Shown piece after piece: positions 35,377-44,202 of a stretch of 64,000 nt of DNA. The translations under genes were made by a program, and so were the position numbers. Under the pieces are notes generated by a model that had not been told where the DNA came from, made no database searches, and saw only the letters and a list, made by a program, of their open reading frames with translations. Position 1 is the first letter of the stretch; every line of letters starts with the position of its first letter. The DNA is taken from assembly GCA_002428525.1 (NCBI GenBank), contig DIWU01000032.1, positions 1,082 through 65,081 on the forward strand. Reading direction: 5' to 3'. This stretch comes from a bacterium UBP14_UBA6098 (GTDB taxonomy: Bacteria > UBP14 > UBA6098).

Positions 35377-35523
35377 TCAGGGGCGTCGGGATTTCGGCGG
35401 CCTCCGGAAAGCTCGCTTTCCTCTGGCCGTCGAAATCGCCGTCGAGCCGGAGCACGATCGCGCCCATAACTCCTCTATCGTCCCGGCCCGACGGCCCGCG
35501 CATGCGCGACCGACGCCCCGAAG
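35377..35523. repeat. cruciform intergenic element C
   Basis: This has the same plan as elements A and B. The outer stem is 10 bp and perfect (35381-35390 with 35511-35520), extended by TTC/GAA (35377-35379 with 35521-35523). The left arm is a 13-bp hairpin (35391-35403 with 35426-35438) topped by a second 6-bp stem. The inner stem joins 35440-35451 with 35484-35495, with one A-C mismatch, and caps a loop of about 32 nt, part of which can pair further. The right arm is the 12-nt palindrome 35498-35509. It fills most of the 336-nt gap between mgtE and cmk; nothing else but the cmk promoter is visible there. Confidence 0.83.
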
Positions 35524-35621
35524 CGCGGAACATGATCTGTTCAAACCACTAATCTCTTGGGCGATGAACATTTGTGGAGGTCCGAAGCGGAATTTGAAAA
35601 TCTATTATTAATAATAATGGC

Positions 35622-35649
35622 TTGACAATACCGTTTATCGACTTATATT
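35622..35649 (+). promoter_or_regulatory. promoter of cmk-rpsA
   Basis: Consensus TTGACA (35622-35627), a 16-nt spacer, and TATATT (35644-35649). The cmk start is 48 nt after the -10. Confidence 0.68.
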
Positions 35650-35696
35650 TCACCGATTATTGTAAAATTTGGAGAGGACTCCAAAGGGGTATTGAT

Positions 35697-36371
35697 TTGT
35701 CTGGAAAGAAGATAAGAATTGCAATCGACGGACCTGCAGGTTCAGGGAAATCCACAATAGCGAGGCTTTTAGCCGAACGCCTTGGCTACACCTATCTCGA
35801 CACGGGTGCGATGTATCGCGCCCTGACACTGATCGCGATCGAGGAGGGCATCGATCCCGCGGACGGCGAAGCGCTTGCCGAAAGGTTGCATTCGATGGAG
35901 ATACGCCTTGAGCCGGGAAGAACGTTTATCGGCTACGACGATGTGTCCGAGGCGATTCGCACACCTCGGGTCGATGCATTGGTCTCGCAGGTTTGCGCTC
36001 ATCCGGCGGTTCGGCGCGAGATGGTTCGGCGACAACGCGAAGGGGCGCAAATAAATTCTATTATCATGGAGGGCCGCGATATAGGCACTGTAGTTCTCCC
36101 AGATGCGGAAATCAAGCTTTTTCTGACAGCGACTTCCCTTTCGAGGGCCAAACGCAGGGCAAAACAACTCGAGCAAGCCGGGATCGATTTCGATTTAGAG
36201 GCGCTCGAAAGCGACATAATCCGCCGAGACAGGATGGACTCCACTCGCGCGGACAGCCCCCTTCGCAAGGCCGAGGACGCGATCGAGATCGACAATACCG
36301 ACGAAACACTAATCGAATCGGTAGATCATATCGAACGAATTGTCCGTAACTACTTGGAAGATAATAACTAA
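35697..36371 (+). CDS. cmk: cytidylate kinase
   Basis: This 224-residue kinase phosphorylates CMP and dCMP. The P-loop IDGPAGSGKST is near residue 10, YLDTGAMYRALTL near 33, GRDIGTVVLPDAEIKLFLTA near 124, and the lid RRDRMDSTRADSPL near 180. I start at TTG 35697, giving a normal-length protein with AAAGGGG upstream. The longer frame from 35622 would overlap the promoter and adds 25 residues foreign to the family. It is followed 22 nt later by rpsA, the same order as in E. coli. Confidence 0.94.
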   Translation: MSGKKIRIAIDGPAGSGKSTIARLLAERLGYTYLDTGAMYRALTLIAIEEGIDPADGEALAERLHSMEIRLEPGRTFIGYDDVSEAIRTPRVDALVSQVCAHPAVRREMVRRQREGAQINSIIMEGRDIGTVVLPDAEIKLFLTATSLSRAKRRAKQLEQAGIDFDLEALESDIIRRDRMDSTRADSPLRKAEDAIEIDNTDETLIESVDHIERIVRNYLEDNN

Positions 36372-36393
36372 CCCATAATTAAGGAGAAACCCG

Positions 36394-38607
36394 ATGAACC
36401 AACAAGTCCCAGAGGAGTATTTCGAGGAGGCTCAATCGAGCCCGACTCCCGAATACCAACCGACCGATGAGGCCGGCGACGAGATCGCCGAAAAGGCCTC
36501 AACGGCCGAACCGGACCCCGTTCCGGAAGAAGAAACCTCTTTCGCCGGCCGCGAAGAGCTGGCCGATGAGTCAATCGCTACTAAAACAGCGGAAAAAACA
36601 AAGCCGGAAAAGGCCTTTACTCCTCAGCCTTCCAAACTCGTCCCCCTCTTCTCCGAGGGCGATGTTCCCGACGACGACGACCTCTCCGAGGACTACACCC
36701 CGGAAGAGCGCCTCGCTATGTTAGAGCGCATGGAAGAGACTATGACCACGCTCAAACAACACGAGGTCATCGAGGGTAAAATCCTTCGTTTTTCAGGCGA
36801 AGATGTCGTTGTCGATATCGGCTTCAAGTCCGAGGGTATTGTCCCGCGCGCAGAGTTCGAGGGCGAGATCAAGATAGGCGAAACTATACTCGTTTTTGTC
36901 GAACAACTCGAAGACGAACACGGACAGGTTGTTATCTCCAAGCGCAAGGCCGATTTCGTCCGCGTTTGGAAGGAGATCCGCGAGGCCTATGAATCGGGCG
37001 AGCTCGTAAAGGGCATCATCCGCAAGCGCATCAAGGGCGGCATGGTAGTGGATATCATGGGCGTCGATGCCTTCCTCCCCGGAAGCCAGATCGCCCTTCG
37101 CCAAGTCCCCGACTTCGACGCGCTCATCAATCAAGAGATGGACTTCCGCGTTATCAAGCTCAATAAGATCCGTAGGAATATAGTCGTCAGCAGGCGTATC
37201 GTCCTCGAGGACGAGCGTTGCAACAAGCGCCAAGACCTGCTCTCGGAGATCGAGGAGGAACAGGTTCGCCTCGGTATCGTCAAGAACATCACCGACTTCG
37301 GCGTGTTCATCGACCTCGGCGGCCTCGACGGCCTTCTGCACATCACCGATATGTCTTGGTCGAGGATCAAACACCCCTCCGAGATGGTCAAGATCGGCGA
37401 CGAGATCAATGTCAAGATATTGAAATACGACAAAAAGAAGGAAAGAATCAGCCTCGGACTCAAACAGCTCACGCCTTCGCCTTGGGAGGCCGTCGAGGAG
37501 AAATACCCCGAAGGCGCCCGTATTCGCGGCAAGGTCGTCAATATCACCAAGTATGGTGCGTTTGTCGAGCTTGAAGAGGGCATCGAGGGGCTGGTTCATA
37601 TCTCCGAGATGTCTTGGACGAAGCATATCAACCACCCCTCCGAGGTCATCGCCCTCGGCGACGAGATCGATGTCATCGTCCTTTCGGTCGATAAGGAAAA
37701 CCAGAAGATCTCCCTCGGCGTCAAACAACTTCAGCCCGATCCGTGGACGATGCTTGCGGCCAAGTATCCCCCCGGAACGAGAATCACCGGCGTCGTCCGC
37801 AACCTCACAAGCTTCGGCGCATTCGTCGAGGTCGAGGAGGGGATCGACGGTTTGGTTCACATCTCCGATATGTCTTGGACGAAGCGCATTATGCACCCCT
37901 CCGAGATCATGAAGAAGGGCGACGAGAAGGAACTCACCGTCCTGAATATCGACCCGGAGAACAGGCGCGTCAGCCTCGGCCTCAAACAGCTCGAGAAAGA
38001 CCCATGGCCGGAGCTTTCCGGCAAATACTCGGTCGGGCGCGAGACAGAGGGCAGAATCCTCCGTATGAACGACCGCGGCGTCACAGTCAAGCTCCCCGAC
38101 GATGTCGAGGGCTTCGTTCCGGTGACCCAGCTCGGAAAAGAGGTCAACAGGCCGCAGGACGCCTTTGCGGACGGCGATCTTCTTCCTCTCAAGGTGCTCG
38201 AGTTCGACAAAAACGAGCGCCGAATCGTCCTCAGCGTGAACGCCTTCTTCGATACCAAAGAGCAATCCGATCTCGAACGCTACCTCGGCGCGCATCCCAC
38301 CAAGACAGCGGCCTTTGGCGACGCACTCGGCGAGGCGCTCAATATCGAGAACGAGCCTGAGGCTCAGGACTTCGGGTCGGCCGAAGAGCCGGTAGCTTTT
38401 GAAGAGGCTCCGGTCGAGGCTCCTGTCGAAGAGCCTGTTGAGGAGACTCTTGAGGAGACTATCGAGGAAACGGTCGAAGAACCGGTTGTCCTCGAGGAGG
38501 CTCCAGTCGAAGCCCCTATCGAAGAACCGGCCGAAGAACCGGCTGTTTCCGAGGAGGCTCCGATCGAGGAAATCGCAGAGACCACTGACGAAACTGAAAA
38601 AAAATAA
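36394..38607 (+). CDS. rpsA: 30S ribosomal protein S1
   Basis: This 737-residue protein has six S1 RNA-binding domains, at about residues 125-193, 208-277, 294-363, 379-449, 466-536, and 553-620 (repeated GxFVxLxEGIEGLVHISxMSW). Beyond the usual S1 there is an acidic, Pro-rich N-terminal extension (1 to about 120) and an acidic C-terminal tail (about 650-737) of EAPVEEPVEE-type repeats; both lengthen it beyond the roughly 560 residues of E. coli S1. The ribosome binding site is AAGGAG. S1 aids mRNA loading, which matters given that some genes here appear leaderless. Confidence 0.95.
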   Translation: MNQQVPEEYFEEAQSSPTPEYQPTDEAGDEIAEKASTAEPDPVPEEETSFAGREELADESIATKTAEKTKPEKAFTPQPSKLVPLFSEGDVPDDDDLSEDYTPEERLAMLERMEETMTTLKQHEVIEGKILRFSGEDVVVDIGFKSEGIVPRAEFEGEIKIGETILVFVEQLEDEHGQVVISKRKADFVRVWKEIREAYESGELVKGIIRKRIKGGMVVDIMGVDAFLPGSQIALRQVPDFDALINQEMDFRVIKLNKIRRNIVVSRRIVLEDERCNKRQDLLSEIEEEQVRLGIVKNITDFGVFIDLGGLDGLLHITDMSWSRIKHPSEMVKIGDEINVKILKYDKKKERISLGLKQLTPSPWEAVEEKYPEGARIRGKVVNITKYGAFVELEEGIEGLVHISEMSWTKHINHPSEVIALGDEIDVIVLSVDKENQKISLGVKQLQPDPWTMLAAKYPPGTRITGVVRNLTSFGAFVEVEEGIDGLVHISDMSWTKRIMHPSEIMKKGDEKELTVLNIDPENRRVSLGLKQLEKDPWPELSGKYSVGRETEGRILRMNDRGVTVKLPDDVEGFVPVTQLGKEVNRPQDAFADGDLLPLKVLEFDKNERRIVLSVNAFFDTKEQSDLERYLGAHPTKTAAFGDALGEALNIENEPEAQDFGSAEEPVAFEEAPVEAPVEEPVEETLEETIEETVEEPVVLEEAPVEAPIEEPAEEPAVSEEAPIEEIAETTDETEKK

Positions 38608-38614
38608 TCTATCG

Positions 38615-39967
38615 ATGTTTCGCATCATCGACAAAAACAGCGTGATCGGCTATTGGGCGGCTCTCCGCCCGATAGCCGTCGCCGTTTTGACCCTATTTGC
38701 CCCGCTGAACGCCGCGCCAGTTGTTCGCTTCGGCGTTGAAGCCAACCTCGCCAATCAAAACTATTCCGAGATTACAAGCTCTGAGATGAACTCGGGGGCC
38801 TTTCTCGAGTTTTCGAGAAGCGTCGATTGCCCGATGAGATTATCCGGCGGCGTCAGAGCTGTCTCGATAACCTCGGACGACTTAGGTTATCTTCTTGTGG
38901 GGCCGGAGGTTAACGCATTTTACTATCTTCCCCTCGCGAGAAGGATAAGCCTATCCGGCGGCCTCGGCGCTGGATATCTTATCTCGAATGCAGACGAGAT
39001 CGAGAGCGGAGCTTATTGTCGCGTCGCGGTTGGCGCGAAAATTAACCCCTTGCCCGTTATAGATTTACGGTTATCACTATCCGCGATTCCATTTAAATCG
39101 CCCAACGAAACAGCATTCTCGAACTACGGTTTCGGCCTCGGGATTTCCTATATGTTCGGCTTTAAGGACAGAGACCGCGACTGGGTTTCAAACGATCTTG
39201 ACATATGCCCGAATACACCTCGCGGCGCTAAGGTTGACGAGATGGGTTGCGCCTTCGACAACGACGGCGACGGCGTTTTCGACGGTCTGGACAAATGCCC
39301 GAACACCGCTTCGGGATGTATCGTTGACGAGGATGGTTGCCCGGTGGACTCCGATGACGACGGAGTTTGCGACGGTGTAGATAAATGCTCAGAAACTCCG
39401 GGCCATATTGAGGTCGATTCGACCGGTTGCCCCAAGGACTCCGATGGCGACGGCGTGCCGGATTACATGGATAAATGCCCGGGCACTCCTCGAAAAGCGA
39501 TAGTTGACGAGTTCGGTTGCCCCAAAGACTCCGACGAGGACGGCGTGCCCGACGGCCTCGACCAATGCCCGCAAACACCGAGCGGATTTATCGTAAATTC
39601 GGTCGGTTGTCCCTTTGTCTCCCCCGTCGAATATGAGGAGATCCGCGACGCCTACGATATCAGTCTGAGCCTCAAGGCCGCCGCGATGCAGAAACTGGAA
39701 AACATCGCCGAACGGCTCAGGGCCTACCCATTCCGCATCGTGGAAATCGGCGTTTATACAGACAGCGAGGGCAGTGTCACCTATAATATCAACCGCGGAA
39801 TGCGTGTCGCGGAAAAGGTTAGAGATGTGTTGGTCGCGCGTGGCGTCACGGCCGACCAGCTTAAGCTCAAGGGCTACGGCGAGGCCGATCCCGTGGCGCC
39901 GAACTCCACCTCGGAGGGCCTTCTTCAGAATAGAAGAATTGTGTTCAAATATATAAACGATAAGTAA
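38615..39967 (+). CDS. OmpA-family outer-membrane protein with five TSP3 repeats
   Basis: This 450-residue protein has an N-terminal signal (hydrophobic about 16-30, ending NAA), a beta-barrel-like region (about 32-185), five thrombospondin type 3 calcium-binding repeats (about 190-335; DxDxDGVxDxxDxCPxTP), and an OmpA-like peptidoglycan-binding domain (about 345-450; GVYTDSEG, NRGMRVAEKV, GYGEADP, NRRIVF). The usual GHTD is VYTD here, so one conserved His is replaced. The start ATG 38615 is 7 nt after rpsA. Earlier in-frame codons lie inside rpsA and are not used. Confidence 0.87.
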   Translation: MFRIIDKNSVIGYWAALRPIAVAVLTLFAPLNAAPVVRFGVEANLANQNYSEITSSEMNSGAFLEFSRSVDCPMRLSGGVRAVSITSDDLGYLLVGPEVNAFYYLPLARRISLSGGLGAGYLISNADEIESGAYCRVAVGAKINPLPVIDLRLSLSAIPFKSPNETAFSNYGFGLGISYMFGFKDRDRDWVSNDLDICPNTPRGAKVDEMGCAFDNDGDGVFDGLDKCPNTASGCIVDEDGCPVDSDDDGVCDGVDKCSETPGHIEVDSTGCPKDSDGDGVPDYMDKCPGTPRKAIVDEFGCPKDSDEDGVPDGLDQCPQTPSGFIVNSVGCPFVSPVEYEEIRDAYDISLSLKAAAMQKLENIAERLRAYPFRIVEIGVYTDSEGSVTYNINRGMRVAEKVRDVLVARGVTADQLKLKGYGEADPVAPNSTSEGLLQNRRIVFKYINDK

Positions 39968-40000
39968 AAACAAAGCCATTTTGCCCCGACAGGAGGGAAA

Positions 40001-41923
40001 ATGAAGAAATTGCTGTTAGCTCTAGTGATGTTAGTTCTCGTCGGAAGTTTAGCCTTCGGCGAAGAGGTGCTCTACAAGTTTTCCGCAGGCCCAAGCGCCG
40101 GTTTAGTCAAAACCGGTGGAGTCTTCGACTATTGGGCACTCGGACAAACCTACGGCGGCGTGTTTAAGTTCGGGATTACTAAAGAATTCGAAATTGGTAT
40201 TCAAGGGGCTTATAACTATTCCTACCCGGGGAATAATATCAGCATCTTCCCCTTCCCCCTCAGAGATGCGGAAACAAAGGTTTTGCTCCCCCTTACCGAC
40301 TTCCATCCTCCGGGAAACGCCTTCGTTGTCATTCCGGATTCTACAAACATCAACGGCTATCGGCTCGAGAGCTACAAAAAGATCCGCTTCTCAATGGATA
40401 GGCACCCCAACCTGCCGATTAAGCTCACAGCTATACCGATCGAGCTTTTCATGCAGTGGCGCAGTTTCACGCATACAATCTTCAATCCATATATCCAAAT
40501 CGGCGGCGGCCTGATGTCATGGAAGGCTGTCAATGACGAAACCGGCAAGCTGTTCGAGGTCGCATATGAACCGGACGCTAGGTATGGCGATGTTCTGCCC
40601 GAAACGACATGGGTCGAGTTCAAGGGTCGCCATTTCCATATGATGCTCGGTCTCGGCTTCGAGGTATTCCCCGTCGAACAGGTCGGTATCGATGTCGGTT
40701 TCCGCGGATACTATCCGTTCATGGACGATATGGCTGTCTTCACCCTCGACACTATCGTCGGTTGGGCGGAGATCTCCGCGAGGCTGAATTTCTACTACGG
40801 CGGTGTCCGCGATAGCGATAAGGACGGCGTCTTCGATAAGGACGATAAGTGCCCGCATACACCATTCGGCGCTATCGTCGATGAATTCGGCTGTCCCGTG
40901 GATACCGACGGCGATGGTATCTTTGACGGCCTCGACAAATGCCCCAACACGGCGATCGGCTGTATCGTCGATATTGAGGGCTGTCCGTTAGATATCGATG
41001 GCGACGCTATTTGCGACGGTATCGATAGATGTCCCGAAACACCCTCCGGCGTGAAAGTTGACGAATTCGGATGTCCGGTCGATTCCGACGGCGACGGCGT
41101 GCCGGATTATTTGGACAATTGTCCGAATACACCGCTCGGGGCCTTGGTCGATGTCAGCGGCTGTCCGATGGACACCGACGGCGACGGCGTTTACGACGGC
41201 CTCGACAAATGCCCCAACACTCCTATCGGCACTGTTGTTAACCAGTTCGGTTGCCCGCAAACGAAGGCCGATACCGATGGCGACGGCATCTCCGACGATC
41301 AGGACAGGTGCCCCGACACACCGCGTGGCGCAAGGGTCGATGATTTCGGTTGTCCGGTCGATTCCGACAGCGATATGGTGCCCGATCATAAGGACAAATG
41401 CCCGAACACCACAAAGGGCTGTATCGTCGATGCCGATGGTTGCCCGCTCGATTCCGACGGCGACGGCGTCTGCGACGGCCTCGACAAATGCCCGAATACT
41501 CCAAAGGACATCGAAGTCAACGAGGACGGCTGTCCTAAGCTGAAGAAGCTCAAGAAGGGCGAATCGATTCGTGTTAAGGTCTATTTCGAAACGGCCAAAT
41601 GGGACATCACTCCTCAAGGTGCTAAAGACCTGCAAATCGCCTTTAACACCCTCAAGGCCTACCCCGAAATGATGGTCGTGATCGAGGGCCACACAGACGC
41701 GAGAGGCGCTGAGGATTACAACCGTGAGCTATCGATCAAACGCGCGAAGAGCATCAAGGAATGGCTCGTCAAACAGGGCATCGAGGATAGCCGCCTCGAA
41801 ACTGTAGGCTATGGCGAATCCCGCCCGGTTGACACAAACGAAACCGCGGAGGGAATGGCGAACAACCGCAGAATCGAATTCAGATGCACGAGCGGTTGTG
41901 CCGAAGAGGTCGAATTCGAATAG
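40001..41923 (+). CDS. OmpA-family outer-membrane protein with eight TSP3 repeats
   Basis: This 640-residue protein has a clear signal peptide (KKLLLALVMLVLVGSLAFG), a beta-barrel-like N-terminal domain (about 20-265), eight TSP3 repeats (about 268-520), and a canonical OmpA C-terminal domain (about 530-635; IEGHTDARGAEDYN, RAKSIKEWL, GYGESRP, NNRRIEF). It probably tethers the outer membrane to peptidoglycan through a stiff calcium-binding spacer. It is a paralogue of the preceding gene, separated by 33 nt with AGGAGGG before the ATG. Confidence 0.9.
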   Translation: MKKLLLALVMLVLVGSLAFGEEVLYKFSAGPSAGLVKTGGVFDYWALGQTYGGVFKFGITKEFEIGIQGAYNYSYPGNNISIFPFPLRDAETKVLLPLTDFHPPGNAFVVIPDSTNINGYRLESYKKIRFSMDRHPNLPIKLTAIPIELFMQWRSFTHTIFNPYIQIGGGLMSWKAVNDETGKLFEVAYEPDARYGDVLPETTWVEFKGRHFHMMLGLGFEVFPVEQVGIDVGFRGYYPFMDDMAVFTLDTIVGWAEISARLNFYYGGVRDSDKDGVFDKDDKCPHTPFGAIVDEFGCPVDTDGDGIFDGLDKCPNTAIGCIVDIEGCPLDIDGDAICDGIDRCPETPSGVKVDEFGCPVDSDGDGVPDYLDNCPNTPLGALVDVSGCPMDTDGDGVYDGLDKCPNTPIGTVVNQFGCPQTKADTDGDGISDDQDRCPDTPRGARVDDFGCPVDSDSDMVPDHKDKCPNTTKGCIVDADGCPLDSDGDGVCDGLDKCPNTPKDIEVNEDGCPKLKKLKKGESIRVKVYFETAKWDITPQGAKDLQIAFNTLKAYPEMMVVIEGHTDARGAEDYNRELSIKRAKSIKEWLVKQGIEDSRLETVGYGESRPVDTNETAEGMANNRRIEFRCTSGCAEEVEFE

Positions 41924-42781
41924 ATGAAGCCCTTCATCCTGATAATAACGCTTTTCATCGTGGCAGGGGCGGCGTTTGCCGCCCCCTTGCCCGATGAAGA
42001 GGTCGGGGACAGTATCCCAACCCTCGAAAGGCCGCTTGCACTTCAACTTTACAATCCCCCTGAACCACAAATCGTGCCGTGGAGATTGGGAGTCTATTCC
42101 GCGATGACACTCGGACTTGTCGGCTACTGCTTTTCCCGCATGGACGACTGGTGGGGCCGAATTTACTGTCCCTTTCATATCAAACACAACGACTGGGCGG
42201 GGGATAATCTCGCTCAAACCGACGAAGTAAGCCACGCCTTCGTATCTTACAAGATCGCTCAGGCCGCGACAGGTTTGTCCAATTGGAGCGGCTTCAAGCC
42301 CGGGACATCGCGGATAATCGGAGGCGCCTTCGCGGGATCTATTATGCTCTTCGTCGAGTATCCGGTGGACGCACACAACCTGTATCAGGGGTTCGGCTAC
42401 TCGGATATGATCGCAAATTCCCTCGGAATTACCCTCGCCCTCGCGAAGAACAGATGGCCGAAATACCTCGACCCTATCGATTTTCGTTTCTCGATAAAGG
42501 ATTTGAGCGAAACGCCCAACGAGCTTATAGCTCAAACATTCGCGCAGAATGACAACTACATCTATTGGTTGACTGTCAATCCAATAGATGATTACCCTTT
42601 CCATTTCGGTGTGGGATATTCGGCGAACCATGATAATCCGGAGTTTGCGGCCGAGCGCGAAGTTTACCTCGGCTTTGGGACAAGCATCGCGGAACTCGCC
42701 GGTCTATATAACCCAAAATGGAAAAAGAGCCTTCAAACCTTTAATTTCTACGAACTCTCCTTTGCTTTGAGGGTTCATTAG
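41924..42781 (+). CDS. DUF2279/YfiM-like envelope protein
   Basis: This 285-residue protein has a signal peptide (FILIITLFIVAGAAFA), a hydrophobic segment near 55-70, the segment DEVSHAFVSYKIAQAATG near 103, and a conserved GxxxGSIMLFVEYPVDAH region. This resembles DUF2279 proteins, which are predicted outer-membrane or periplasmic proteins of unknown role. It starts immediately after the TAG of the TSP3-OmpA gene and is thus co-translated with it, suggesting a shared envelope function. Confidence 0.65.
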   Translation: MKPFILIITLFIVAGAAFAAPLPDEEVGDSIPTLERPLALQLYNPPEPQIVPWRLGVYSAMTLGLVGYCFSRMDDWWGRIYCPFHIKHNDWAGDNLAQTDEVSHAFVSYKIAQAATGLSNWSGFKPGTSRIIGGAFAGSIMLFVEYPVDAHNLYQGFGYSDMIANSLGITLALAKNRWPKYLDPIDFRFSIKDLSETPNELIAQTFAQNDNYIYWLTVNPIDDYPFHFGVGYSANHDNPEFAAEREVYLGFGTSIAELAGLYNPKWKKSLQTFNFYELSFALRVH

Positions 42782-42835
42782 GCACCGCGACTTAAGATAT
42801 TAGTTTAACATTTTGAACTAATCTTAATATTGGGC

Positions 42836-42863
42836 TTGATTTACACCGTCAGTTTACTATTAT
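42836..42863 (+). promoter_or_regulatory. rimO promoter, probably giving leaderless mRNA
   Basis: TTGATT (42836-42841), a 16-nt spacer, and TATTAT (42858-42863). Only 10 nt separate the -10 from the ATG at 42874, so the transcript would begin within a few bases of the start codon. No ribosome binding site is present. Confidence 0.55.
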
Positions 42864-42873
42864 TTTAATTACT

Positions 42874-44202
42874 ATGTCGTCTGAAGATAAAAAAAGTATT
42901 TTCATCGAGACACTCGGATGCCCCAAAAACCAAGTGGATTCGGATATTCTCGCGCAATCCTTGGTTGGCTCGGGATGGCATATCGTCGATCGCGCCGCCG
43001 ACGCAAATATTGTAATTGTCAATACCTGCGGATTCATTGAGGACGCCAAGGCGGAGAGCATCGAGTCGATATGGGAATACATCAGGGCAAAGCAATGCGG
43101 TCAAATCGACTCGGTCGTCGTCACGGGATGCCTCGCTGAGAGGTATCCCTCGGTTCTCGAGCAAGAAATGCCCGAAATCGACCTCGTTTTCGGCAACCGT
43201 AACCCAAAGCTCATAGCCGAAGCGATACTCGGAGGCACCGCCCAAAAACCCCGCCTTTCTGTTCCATCGAATTTCCTTGTGGATTGGTATGAACACCCCC
43301 TTGGCACTAACGGTCACTATTGGGCATATCTGAAAGTCACCGAGGGATGCAACAACCGCTGTAGCTATTGCGCTATCCCCTCGATTCGCGGCGGTTTGCG
43401 GAGCGCGCCAATAGAATCCCTTATAGCTCAAGCGAGGTTTTATATCGAGTCCGGTATCAAGGAGATTATCTTAGTCGGGCAAGACACAAGCGCATACGGC
43501 CTCGACACCGGCAGGTCTCGATTCCCGGAGCTTCTGCGCCGAGTCTCGGAGATCGAGGGCGATTTCTGGATTCGGATTCTCTATACCCATCCGCGAAATA
43601 TGACCGACGAGGCTATCGCCGCGATAGTTGAAACACCCAAGGTCTTACCCTATATCGATATGCCGATTCAGCATATCTCCGATCGTTTGCTGGCGCGTAT
43701 GGAACGCCACGTGAATAGCGAGCAGATCAGGGAAATAGTCCGCAAACTCAAATCCGGCAAGCCGGATATCGTCCTTAGGACAAGCGTTATCGTCGGCTTC
43801 CCCGGAGAAACACAGGAGGATTTCGAGCAACTCTCCGCCTATCTCGACGAGGGGCATTTCATCCACGGCGGTGTTTTCGCCTATTCGCCGGAGGATGGCA
43901 CGCCGGCTGTTAGCTTTAAAGATGAACTTGAACGCGACACGATAGCCGAGCGCAAGATGTTCATCGAGATGATCTTCGATAGGATAAGACAGGAGACAAA
44001 TTCGGCTTTGCAGAACCGAGTTTTAGAGGTTCTCGTCGAAAAAGAGGGATCGCGATCCGGCGTTATGTGGGGCCGAACGCGCTACGATGCCCCCGAGATC
44101 GACAGGACTGTCCGTTTCCGCGGCTCGGCGAAGATAGGTTCTTTCGCTCAGGTGATGATAATAAAAGGCTCGGGATTTCATCTTCTGGGAGTGCAAAAAT
44201 GA
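42874..44202 (+). CDS. rimO: ribosomal protein S12 methylthiotransferase
   Basis: This 442-residue radical-SAM enzyme adds a methylthio group to an aspartate of S12. It has an N-terminal UPF0004 domain with three cluster-binding cysteines (ETLGCPKNQVDS, NTCGFIEDA, TGCLAERYP), the radical-SAM CxxxCxxC (CNNRCSYCAIP near 150), and a C-terminal TRAM domain. The ETLGCPKN opening distinguishes RimO from MiaB. Its TGA overlaps the next ATG (ATGA). Confidence 0.95.
   Translation: MSSEDKKSIFIETLGCPKNQVDSDILAQSLVGSGWHIVDRAADANIVIVNTCGFIEDAKAESIESIWEYIRAKQCGQIDSVVVTGCLAERYPSVLEQEMPEIDLVFGNRNPKLIAEAILGGTAQKPRLSVPSNFLVDWYEHPLGTNGHYWAYLKVTEGCNNRCSYCAIPSIRGGLRSAPIESLIAQARFYIESGIKEIILVGQDTSAYGLDTGRSRFPELLRRVSEIEGDFWIRILYTHPRNMTDEAIAAIVETPKVLPYIDMPIQHISDRLLARMERHVNSEQIREIVRKLKSGKPDIVLRTSVIVGFPGETQEDFEQLSAYLDEGHFIHGGVFAYSPEDGTPAVSFKDELERDTIAERKMFIEMIFDRIRQETNSALQNRVLEVLVEKEGSRSGVMWGRTRYDAPEIDRTVRFRGSAKIGSFAQVMIIKGSGFHLLGVQK

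Noticed and set aside
38399..38614. Upstream in-frame extension of the first TSP3-OmpA gene, basic Arg/Ser-rich
   Set aside because: It lies inside the rpsA tail in another frame; the signal peptide and natural start are at 38615.
36793..38634. 613-codon open frame on the minus strand opposite rpsA
   Set aside because: It mirrors the codon bias of rpsA on the other strand, has no ribosome binding site or recognisable domain, and rpsA is certain.
38615..41540. CRISPR array or tandem DNA repeat in 39.2-41.5 kb
   Set aside because: The repetition encodes TSP3 protein repeats; units are degenerate and have no spacer pattern. No CRISPR array or cas gene was seen in the window.
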